A stretch of DNA of 64,000 nt, from NCBI GenBank assembly GCA_052386675.1, contig JBQTJX010000007.1:1-64000 (forward strand), given 5' to 3'. The translations under genes were made by a program, and so were the position numbers. Of this stretch, positions 7,540-14,091 are shown piece by piece. Below the pieces are notes generated by a model that saw only the letters and a program-made list of their open reading frames with translations, was not told the origin of the DNA and searched no databases. Numbering within the stretch: the first letter of the stretch is position 1; the number at the start of each line of letters is the position of its first letter. The DNA is from RBG-16-66-20 sp052386675. Its GTDB lineage: Bacteria; Pseudomonadota; Gammaproteobacteria; Burkholderiales; SG8-39.

Positions 7540-8319
7540 ATGAGCTCGCTGGTCATCCAGAAGGTGAAGAAGACCTGGCCGGGCACGCGCGGCCTGGCGG
7601 TCGAGGCGATCCAGGAGGTGAGCCTGGAGGTGTCCTCGGGCGAGTTCGTCGCCATCCTGGGGCCCAGCGGCTGCGGCAAGAGCACGCTGCTGGAGCTGTG
7701 CGCGGGCCTGGAGCCGATGTCGGGCGGCCAGATCCTGATCGGCGGCGAACCGGTGACCGGGCCCAACCCGAAGGCGGTGATGGTGTTCCAGGAGCATTCC
7801 CTCTTTCCCTGGCTGACCGTCGAGGACAATGTGGTGTTCGGCCTGAAGATGAAGAAGGAAAGCCGGCTCGAGCGCTGGCGCCGCGGGCGCGAGGTGCTCG
7901 AGCGCGTGAAGCTGGCCAGGTACGCCAGGCACTACCCGCATCAACTGTCCGGCGGCATGAAGCAGCGCGTGGCGATCGCGCGCGCGCTGGTGGGCGAGCC
8001 CGAGTTCATCCTCATGGACGAGCCCTTCGCGGCGCTGGATTTCCAGACGCGGGTGCTGATGCAGCAGTTCCTGCTGGAGGTGTGGTCGGGGTTCAGGTCC
8101 ACGATCCTCTTCGTCACCCACCAGATCGACGAGGCGGTGCTGCTCGCAGACCGTGTGGTGGTGATGAGCGCTGCGCCCGGGCGGGTGCTGGAAGAGGTGA
8201 AAATCGGCCTGCCGCGGCCACGCAGCATGACGGACCCCGACTTCAACGGGTATCGTGTGCGCCTGACCTCGCACATGGAAAAGGAAGTGATGCGCGCCCA
8301 TGCAGCTGAAGTTCCCTGA
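7540..8319 (+). CDS. ABC transporter ATP-binding protein, TauB/SsuB type
   Basis: 259 residues from ATG 7540; a longer frame from 7465 would overlap the permease and has no ABC homology. Walker A GPSGCGKST (about residues 44-52), Q-loop VFQEHSLFPWL, signature LSGGMKQR, Walker B FILMDEPFAALD and the switch His in FVTHQIDEAV are all present. It energises the importer with the preceding permease and binding protein. The gene end overlaps the next ORF by 20 bp, so the cluster is probably translated from one mRNA. Confidence 0.93.
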   Translation: MSSLVIQKVKKTWPGTRGLAVEAIQEVSLEVSSGEFVAILGPSGCGKSTLLELCAGLEPMSGGQILIGGEPVTGPNPKAVMVFQEHSLFPWLTVEDNVVFGLKMKKESRLERWRRGREVLERVKLARYARHYPHQLSGGMKQRVAIARALVGEPEFILMDEPFAALDFQTRVLMQQFLLEVWSGFRSTILFVTHQIDEAVLLADRVVVMSAAPGRVLEEVKIGLPRPRSMTDPDFNGYRVRLTSHMEKEVMRAHAAEVP

Positions 8320-8620
8320 CCTGTTCGAGGGCCTGGAGTACAGCCCGCGCTGCGCGGCGCTGGAGGGTGCCGTGGTGGAGATCGCCGGCTGGGTGGTCGA
8401 CACGCACGACGGCGCGGCGCAGGTGCTGGTGGCGGAACCCGGCGGCTGTCCGCACTGCTCGCCGGTGCCGGCCGTTTCGCTGCCGGCGTTCAGGTCCAGG
8501 GCCGGCCAGGCCGTGACCTTGCGCGGCACGCTCTCCTATGGATTCCAGGTGGACGCCGCGGGCAACGCGTCGTTCCTGCGCCTGGAAGGCGCGCGCGTGT
8601 CCACCGGCATTCCAACGTGA
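8300..8620 (+). CDS. Hypothetical protein in ABC transporter-amidohydrolase operon
   Basis: 106 residues. Starts inside the end of the ATPase gene (20-bp overlap) and ends 7 bp before the amidohydrolase start. No signal peptide, no membrane helix. A CPHC motif at about residues 50-53 could bind metal or form a disulfide, and the flanking beta-rich sequence (VVEIAGWVVDTHD, VTLRGTLSYGFQVDAAGN) suggests a small beta-barrel-like fold. I do not recognise a family. The tight coupling on both sides suggests a role with the transporter substrate or as a small partner of the amidohydrolase. Confidence 0.65.
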   Translation: MQLKFPDLFEGLEYSPRCAALEGAVVEIAGWVVDTHDGAAQVLVAEPGGCPHCSPVPAVSLPAFRSRAGQAVTLRGTLSYGFQVDAAGNASFLRLEGARVSTGIPT

Positions 8621-8627
8621 AGCTCAC

Positions 8628-10079
8628 GTGAAGCTGATTTCAGGCGCGCGGGTGCTGTGCTCGGCCGGCGCCGTGCCGGCGGCGCTGGATGTCCTCGTGG
8701 AGGGCGAGCGCATCAAGGACCTGGTGCCGCGCGGTTCCGTGAAGGGCGAGGGCATGGAGGTCGTGGACGCCTCCGGCTGCGTGCTGATGCCGGGCCTGGT
8801 CAACGGCCACAACCACGCGCAGACGCACCTCGCCAAGGGCCTGTTCGACCGCTACAACCTGGAGACCTACCTCAGCGCCCAGCCCTGGGCCTCGGGCCGG
8901 CGCACGCAGGAGGACAAGCACCTGTCGGCGCTCATCGGCGCGGCCGAGATGCTGCGCAAGGGCTGCACCTCGGGCTACGACATGTTCGCCGAGTTCCCGC
9001 TGCCGAGCGCAGAGGGCGTGGAGGCGGTCGCGCGCGGCTACGCGGACGCCGGCATGCGCGCGGCGATCGCGCCGATGCTGGCCGACCGCACGTTCTACGA
9101 GGCGATTCCGGGGCTGGCCGACGCGCTGCCCGAGCCGCTGCGCAGCCAGGCGATGAAGGCGCGCAATGCGCCCGGTGCGGAATCGATTGCCGCGGTCCGG
9201 ACCATCCTGAAGGGCTGGAAGGACCACGGCGGCAGCATCAAGCCGGCACTGGGCCCGACCATCCCGCACCACTGCAGCGACGAGTTCCTCATCGCCTGCC
9301 GGGACCTGGCGGCCGGGCACGGCCTGGGCATCCAGATGCACGTCGCCGAGTCGAAAATGCAGTCGGTGGTGGGCCGCAAGCTCTACGGCAAGAGCCTGGT
9401 CGCGCACCTGCACGAGCTGGGCATGTTCAATGAAAAGTTCTGCGTGGCGCACGGCGTCTGGCTGGACGACGAGGACCGCAGGCGCCTCTCGGATGGGGGC
9501 GCTTCGGTGTCGCACAACCCGGGCAGCAACCTGAAGCTGGGCTCGGGCATCGCCGACATGCGGGCCATGCTGGCGGCGGGCGTGAACGTGGCGCTGGGCA
9601 CCGATGGCAGCGCGTCCTCGGACAACCTGAATGCGTTCGAGGCGATGCGCCTCGCCGCGGGCCTGTCCCGCGTGCAGGGGCGGGAGCCCGAGCTGTGGGT
9701 GAGCGCGCGCGAGGTGCTGCATGCGGCCACCGAAGGCGGCGCGAAGGCGCTGGGCTTCAAGGACATCGGCCGCATCGAGAAGGGCTGGCTGGCGGACCTG
9801 GTGCTCCTCGACCTTGGCGCGCTGCACTACATCCCGATGAATGATCTCGTCACGCAGATCGTCTTCGGCGAAGACGGCACCGGCGTGGACAGCGTGATGG
9901 TGGGCGGGCGCTGGGTCGTGCGCGAGGGCAGGCTGCTGACAGTAGATGTCACCCGGCTCAGGCTCGATGCGGAGCGGGCGGTGGAGCGTCTCGCCGCCGC
10001 CAACGCCGAGGCGCGCGCGTTGTCGGAGAAGCTGCATCCCTACGTCGGGAAATTCTGCGGCGGCCTTGCCTGCGGCTGA
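8628..10079 (+). CDS. Amidohydrolase, cytosine deaminase/atrazine chlorohydrolase (TrzN/SsnA) group
   Basis: 483 residues from GTG 8628, at the natural N-terminus KLISGARVL of this family. Metal-site landmarks are present: the NGHNHAQTHL HxH, MHVAES (third His), AHGVWLDDED (fourth His) and LGTDGSASSDN (metal Asp). A C-terminal composite beta domain (DLVLLDLGALHYIPMNDLV) completes the fold. Relatives hydrolyse C-N bonds of guanine, cytosine, hydroxyatrazine or related rings. As last gene of an importer cluster it probably acts on the imported compound; the true substrate cannot be told. No strong ribosome site is visible, so it may be translationally coupled. Confidence 0.88.
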   Translation: MKLISGARVLCSAGAVPAALDVLVEGERIKDLVPRGSVKGEGMEVVDASGCVLMPGLVNGHNHAQTHLAKGLFDRYNLETYLSAQPWASGRRTQEDKHLSALIGAAEMLRKGCTSGYDMFAEFPLPSAEGVEAVARGYADAGMRAAIAPMLADRTFYEAIPGLADALPEPLRSQAMKARNAPGAESIAAVRTILKGWKDHGGSIKPALGPTIPHHCSDEFLIACRDLAAGHGLGIQMHVAESKMQSVVGRKLYGKSLVAHLHELGMFNEKFCVAHGVWLDDEDRRRLSDGGASVSHNPGSNLKLGSGIADMRAMLAAGVNVALGTDGSASSDNLNAFEAMRLAAGLSRVQGREPELWVSAREVLHAATEGGAKALGFKDIGRIEKGWLADLVLLDLGALHYIPMNDLVTQIVFGEDGTGVDSVMVGGRWVVREGRLLTVDVTRLRLDAERAVERLAAANAEARALSEKLHPYVGKFCGGLACG

Positions 10080-10117
10080 ATCGGCCGGCCCCGGGGCTTG
10101 CGCTCCCGTCCCGCAGT

Positions 10118-11899
10118 TCAGGCGGCGCCTTTGGCCTTCGCCTCCAGCGCCTCCCAGCGCTCCAGCTTGGATAACAGCAGCGCCTCGATCTCGGCGCTGC
10201 GCTGCTGGTCCTTGAGCACCACCTCCGCCCCTTGCTGGTAGTAGCCGGCGTCGCTCAGTTTCGCGGCCAGGGCGTGCTGCTCGGCTTCCAGCGCCTCCAG
10301 CTCTTTGGGCAGCGCCTCCAGTTCGCGCGATTCCTTGTACGAGAGCTTCGGGCCGCGCACTTTTCCGCGTGAGGGCGCCGCCGGCTTCGCCTCGGCGGCG
10401 CGGCCCTCGTCCGCCTTCTTCCTCTGCCGCACCCAGTCCGAATAGCCGCCGACGTACTCCTTCCAGATCCCGTCGCCTTCGGGGGCGAGGGTTTGCGTGA
10501 CCACGTTGTCCAGGAACGCGCGGTCGTGGCTCACCAGGAGCAGCGTGCCGTCGTAGTCCTGCAGCGCGGCCTCCAGCAGCTCGAGGGATTCGATGTCCAG
10601 GTCGTTGGTGGGTTCGTCCAGCACCAGCACGTTGGCGGGCTTGGCGAACAGGCGCGCGAGCAGGAGGCGATTGCGCTCGCCGCCGGAGAGCATGCGCACC
10701 GGCGACTTCGCGCGCCGCGGCGGGAACAGGAAATCGGCGAGGTAGGTCATGACATGCTTGCGGCCACTGGCCGTATCGACCCAGTCCGATCCCGGCGCGA
10801 TGGTCTCTGCCACGGTCGCCTCCGGGTCCAGCACTTCGCGCATCTGGTCGAAGTAGGCCGGCTGCACGTTGGTGCCGGTGCGAACCGTTCCCGAATCCGG
10901 CGCGAGCGCGCCCAGGATGAGCCGGATGAGCGTGGTCTTGCCGATGCCGTTGGGGCCGACCAGGCCGAAGCGGTCGCCGCGGCTGATGAGGAGGTCGAGG
11001 TCTTTCACGACGGGCTTGCCGCCGAAGCTCTTGCACACGCCCTCCAGCTCGGCCACCAGCTTGCCGGAGCGCTGGCCGGAGGCGACGGCGAGCTTCACCT
11101 TGCCGGTGCGCTCGCGACGCGAGGCGCGTTCCTCGCGCAGGTGCTCCAGGCGCCGCACGCGGCCCTCGTTGCGCGTGCGCCGGGCTTCGATGCCCTTGCG
11201 GATCCAGATTTCTTCCTCGGCCCAGAACTTGTCGAACTTGCGCTGCTGCACGGCTTCCGCGGCGAGCTGGTCGGCCTTCACCCGCTCGTAGTCGGTGAAG
11301 CTGCCGGGGTACGAGCGCAGCATGCCGCGATCCAGTTCCAGGATGCGCGTCACCACGCGATCGAGGAACGCGCGGTCGTGGGTGATGACGATCGCGGTGG
11401 GCTGGCGCATCAGCAGCGCCTCCAGCTGCACGATGCCGTCGATGTCCAGGTGGTTGGTGGGCTCATCCAGCAGCAGCAGCTCGGGTTCCAGCGCGAAGGC
11501 CAGCGCAAGGGCGGCGCGCTTGCGCTCGCCACCCGAGGCGGAAGCGGGGTTGGTGTCCGGGTCGAGGCCGAAGCGGTGCAGGTACTCGTTCAGCTTGTGG
11601 TCGAGCGGGGCGTGGGGCAGCGATTCAGCGCGCCTCTCCAGACTTTCCTTCAGTGTCGCCGCCTCGGGCAGGACGGGCTCCTGCTCGACCGTCACGATGC
11701 GCAGGCCGTCACGTCGCTTCAGGTCGCCGTCGTCCAGCTGCGAAGTGCCGGCGATGATGGACAGGAGCGAGGACTTGCCGGTGCCGTTGCGCCCGATCAG
11801 GCCGATGCGCTCGCCCGCGTCCAGCGCGAAGGACGCGCGGTCGAGCAGCGGGTGGTCGCCGTAGGCGAGCTGGGCGTTGGCCAAGGTCAGGAGGGGCAT
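10118..11899 (-). CDS. uup: ABC-F family ATPase Uup
   Basis: 593 residues from ATG 11899; upstream in-frame extension has no homology. Two ABC domains: Walker A GRNGTGKS then ASGGERKRAAL and LLLDEPTNHLD in the first half; GPNGIGKTT, MLSGGERNRLLLAR and VLDEPTNDLD in the second, separated by a charged linker. The C-terminal 80 residues form a Lys/Glu-rich coiled coil, as in Uup, which binds DNA or ribosomes; Uup limits transposon precise excision in E. coli and modulates ribosome function. It converges with the amidohydrolase gene and is divergent from the DUF4258 gene. Confidence 0.92.
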   Translation of the reverse strand: MPLLTLANAQLAYGDHPLLDRASFALDAGERIGLIGRNGTGKSSLLSIIAGTSQLDDGDLKRRDGLRIVTVEQEPVLPEAATLKESLERRAESLPHAPLDHKLNEYLHRFGLDPDTNPASASGGERKRAALALAFALEPELLLLDEPTNHLDIDGIVQLEALLMRQPTAIVITHDRAFLDRVVTRILELDRGMLRSYPGSFTDYERVKADQLAAEAVQQRKFDKFWAEEEIWIRKGIEARRTRNEGRVRRLEHLREERASRRERTGKVKLAVASGQRSGKLVAELEGVCKSFGGKPVVKDLDLLISRGDRFGLVGPNGIGKTTLIRLILGALAPDSGTVRTGTNVQPAYFDQMREVLDPEATVAETIAPGSDWVDTASGRKHVMTYLADFLFPPRRAKSPVRMLSGGERNRLLLARLFAKPANVLVLDEPTNDLDIESLELLEAALQDYDGTLLLVSHDRAFLDNVVTQTLAPEGDGIWKEYVGGYSDWVRQRKKADEGRAAEAKPAAPSRGKVRGPKLSYKESRELEALPKELEALEAEQHALAAKLSDAGYYQQGAEVVLKDQQRSAEIEALLLSKLERWEALEAKAKGAA

Positions 11900-11959
11900 G
11901 GGGGGCGAAATATACAGGGAGCCAGTCAACGCTGCGGCGGCACCGGCGTTTGGAAAGGA

Positions 11960-12220
11960 ATGGAGCTCGAGGGATTCGAACTGACCGCACATGCGGTCAC
12001 CGTCGTCGCGCGGCGAGGTATCAGGGCGGAGTGGTTACGTCTTGCCCTGCAGAATCCGGATCGTACCGAACCCGACCGGTCTGATGCAGCGCTTACGCAC
12101 GCGCTTGCACGCATCGTGGACCGCGATGACCGGGTTCTGCGAGTGGTCTACAATGCATCCGTGCTTCCGCCAAGAATCGTGACCGCGTACTTCGACCGCA
12201 GGCAGAGAGGCAAGCCATGA
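11960..12220 (+). CDS. DUF4258-type small protein (putative toxin of a toxin-antitoxin pair)
   Basis: 86 residues from ATG 11960, with GGAAAGGA just upstream. The sequence FELTAHAVTVVARRGIRAEWLRLAL, then a C-terminal strand block RVLRVVYNA and RIVTAYFDRR, fits DUF4258 (a BrnT/RelE-like small basic fold). Its stop overlaps the next start as ATGA. DUF4258 and DUF2283 genes are frequently found as such coupled pairs and have been proposed as a toxin-antitoxin module; activity here is inferred. Divergent from uup with a 60-bp gap. Confidence 0.7.
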   Translation: MELEGFELTAHAVTVVARRGIRAEWLRLALQNPDRTEPDRSDAALTHALARIVDRDDRVLRVVYNASVLPPRIVTAYFDRRQRGKP

Positions 12221-12417
12221 AGATGCACTATGACGAAAAGGTGGACGCACTCTACCTGAGCCTGGATGACTCCGAGGTGGTCGAGTCCGAGGAGGTGAAG
12301 CCGGGAATCGTCCTGGACTTCAACGCCGAGAAGCAGGTCGTGGGCATCGAGGTGCTGAATCTCAGGAGACGGGTACCGACGGCCGACCTGAAGCAGCTGA
12401 AGTTCGAAGTCGCCTGA
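12217..12417 (+). CDS. DUF2283 protein (putative antitoxin partner)
   Basis: 66 residues, ATGA-coupled to the DUF4258 gene, with GAGAGG at 12205-12210 as ribosome site. The characteristic DUF2283 core is complete: MHYDEKVDALYLSL, then PGIVLDFNAEKQVVGIEVL. It is a small beta-rich acidic protein, a size and charge suited to neutralise the basic DUF4258 product. A pair of two very small overlapping genes downstream of a divergent promoter is a typical toxin-antitoxin layout. Confidence 0.75.
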   Translation: MKMHYDEKVDALYLSLDDSEVVESEEVKPGIVLDFNAEKQVVGIEVLNLRRRVPTADLKQLKFEVA

Positions 12418-12425
12418 GGGCGCGC

Positions 12426-12914
12426 TTGCCTGTCGCGACCGGCCCCACCGGCGCCCGCTTCTCCCCCTGCCGCACCTGGCGCACGCTGTTGTGGCGCCGC
12501 TGGTCGGATGCGCCCGCGGCGAACTTCGTCATGCTCAACCCCAGCACCGCGGACGAGGTGAAGCTGGACCCGACCTGCGCCCGCGCGCGCAACTACGCAG
12601 AGGCCTGGGGCTACGGCGCGCTCATCGTCACCAACGTGTTCGCGTTCCGCGCCACCGACCCGAAGGGCCTCAAGACCACCGATGACCCGGTCGGCCCCGG
12701 CAACGACCGCGACATCCTGCGCGCGGCGAAGGAAGCATCGCTGGTCGTTTGTGCATGGGGCAACCACGCCGGGCTCCTCGACCGCGGCGCGGCCGTGGCG
12801 GCGATGCTGCGCAAGTCAGGCTTGAAGCTCCACGCCCTGCGCATCACCGGCGCCGGCGAGCCCTCGCATCCGCTTTACCTGCCCGGATCGCTCAAGCCGC
12901 TGCCCTGGGAGTAA
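12426..12914 (+). CDS. DUF1643 family protein
   Basis: 162 residues with a TTG start at 12426, 8 bp after the DUF2283 stop; a later start is possible because no clear ribosome site is present. Family marks are FVMLNPSTADEVKLDPTC near residue 40, the VTNVFAFRATDPKGL block, and VCAWGNHAG. DUF1643 proteins are widespread in bacteria and phages with no settled biochemistry; the conserved Asn-Pro-Ser and Asp residues suggest an enzyme. It may be co-transcribed with the preceding pair. Confidence 0.8.
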   Translation: MPVATGPTGARFSPCRTWRTLLWRRWSDAPAANFVMLNPSTADEVKLDPTCARARNYAEAWGYGALIVTNVFAFRATDPKGLKTTDDPVGPGNDRDILRAAKEASLVVCAWGNHAGLLDRGAAVAAMLRKSGLKLHALRITGAGEPSHPLYLPGSLKPLPWE

Positions 12915-12934
12915 AGTCCCGGGAGGAGGTCGCC

Positions 12935-13246
12935 ATGCCCGTCAAGGCCAAGCGCGAAGCCGCGGTCCGGGAGCGCATCCAGGACATCGGCGAGGACATG
13001 TTCCCCGACGACGATGTCGAGTGGAAGATCCTGCACTTCCGCCACAGCAGCGACTACTGCTTCGCCGAGGTCGCGCCGGATCCCGACAGCGTGGGCTACC
13101 CGCGCTTCATTTTCGTGCTGCACTTCGACGGCTTCGGGCACATGCACGAATGCGGCTGCTATTGCATGGCCGATGGCGCCTGGACGCTGCTTGCGACCAC
13201 GCCCGGCGCGCCCGAGGACTGGAAGAAGATTCCGCCCTCGGGCTAG
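12935..13246 (+). CDS. Hypothetical small Cys/His-containing protein
   Basis: 103 residues from ATG 12935, with a strong GGGAGGAGG at 12921-12929. The start is basic (PVKAKREAAVRER), followed by an acidic stretch DMFPDDDVEW and a C-terminal half carrying HMHECGCYCMADG, which could bind a metal. No signal peptide or membrane segment. I do not recognise the family. It is followed by a good bidirectional terminator and converges with the FKBP gene. Confidence 0.7.
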   Translation: MPVKAKREAAVRERIQDIGEDMFPDDDVEWKILHFRHSSDYCFAEVAPDPDSVGYPRFIFVLHFDGFGHMHECGCYCMADGAWTLLATTPGAPEDWKKIPPSG

Positions 13247-13248
13247 GG

Positions 13249-13276
13249 AAAACGATCCCGCTCGCGGGATGGTTTT
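13249..13276. terminator. Bidirectional Rho-independent terminator
   Basis: AAAACGATCCCG, loop CTCG, CGGGATGGTTTT: a stem with one mismatch, flanked by A and T runs on both sides so it works on either strand. It lies exactly between the convergent small Cys/His gene and the FKBP gene and its right arm includes the FKBP stop codon region. Confidence 0.8.
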
Positions 13277-13631
13277 ATTTCACGCCAAGCAGTTCCACCT
13301 CGAACAGCAGCGTCGCGTTGGGCGGGATCACGCCGCCGGCGCCACGCGCGCCGTAGCCCAGGTCCGAGGGAATGGTCAGCAGGCGAGTGCCGCCCACCTT
13401 CATGCCCTGCACGCCCTCGTCCCAGCCCTTGATGACGTGGCCGGCGCCCAGCGGGAACACGAAGGGGTCGTTGCGGTCCTTGCTGGAGTCGAATTTCCTG
13501 CCCTTGATGATCCCGTCGGTGAGCCAGCCGGTGTAGTGCACGGTGACGCTCATGCCGGCCGCGGCGATTTCGCCCTGGCCCAGGGTGACGTCGTCGTACT
13601 TCAGCCCGCTGGCGGTGGTGGTGGAAGCCAT
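13275..13631 (-). CDS. FKBP-type peptidyl-prolyl cis-trans isomerase
   Basis: 118 residues from ATG 13631; a longer frame to 13661 lacks homology. A single FKBP domain fills the protein: VTVHYTGWLTDG, the FVFPLGAGHVIKGWDEG block forming the active pocket, IPSDLGYGARGAGGVIPPNATLLFEVELL at the end. There is no signal peptide, so it is cytoplasmic. It catalyses prolyl isomerisation in protein folding. Divergent from infA. Confidence 0.93.
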   Translation of the reverse strand: MASTTTASGLKYDDVTLGQGEIAAAGMSVTVHYTGWLTDGIIKGRKFDSSKDRNDPFVFPLGAGHVIKGWDEGVQGMKVGGTRLLTIPSDLGYGARGAGGVIPPNATLLFEVELLGVK

Positions 13632-13699
13632 GAAAACCCCGGTTATTTGTGAGGGCGACATTGTAGAATGCCGACCCTGACCCCACCTGCGGAAGTTGA

Positions 13700-13972
13700 A
13701 TGGCCAAAGAGGAAATGCTGGAAATGGAAGGCGTCGTGGACGAGGTGCTGCCCAGCACCCAGTTCCGCGTCACGCTGAGCAACGGCATGGTCGTGCTCGC
13801 CTACGCGGGCGGCAAGGTGCGCAAGAACCACATCCGCATCATCGCCGGCGACCGTGTCACGCTGGAGATGTCGCCCTACGACCTGACCCGCGGCCGCATC
13901 AGCTTCCGGCACCTGGATGCCCGTCCCGCAGGCGCCCCGCGCGTCCGGCGCCCCCCGTTCCGCAAGCGCTAA
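13700..13972 (+). CDS. infA: Translation initiation factor IF-1, with C-terminal tail
   Basis: 90 residues. The S1/OB-fold core MEGVVDEVLPSTQFRV through GDRVTLEMSPYDLTRGRISFR is nearly canonical. Standard IF-1 is about 72 residues; the extra 18 (PAGAPRVRRPPFRKR) are basic and Pro-rich. Betaproteobacteria commonly encode a second IF-1 outside the ribosomal protein operon with such a tail, so this is probably infA2. It binds the ribosomal A site in initiation. Located upstream of lon, divergent from the FKBP gene. Confidence 0.93.
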   Translation: MAKEEMLEMEGVVDEVLPSTQFRVTLSNGMVVLAYAGGKVRKNHIRIIAGDRVTLEMSPYDLTRGRISFRHLDARPAGAPRVRRPPFRKR

Positions 13973-14091
13973 AACCTTTTCGGTTCAAGGGTATTCGTCT
14001 CCGGCCCGCTTCCGCAGGCCGCTTGTTTCTCCGCTTTTCGCCCACACCTTGATGGTGGCGCGTGCCTTCGCGCCGGCACCTAGGAGAAGCG

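Noticed and set aside
5721..7829. 702-codon minus-strand ORF opposite the ABC transporter genes
   Set aside because: Antisense of three clear ABC genes; translation is His/Arg/Asp-rich and without family features.
8640..11036. 798-codon minus-strand ORF across the amidohydrolase and uup genes
   Set aside because: Antisense shadow of the amidohydrolase and a frame shadow of uup; low-complexity Arg/Gly/Ala translation with no domain.
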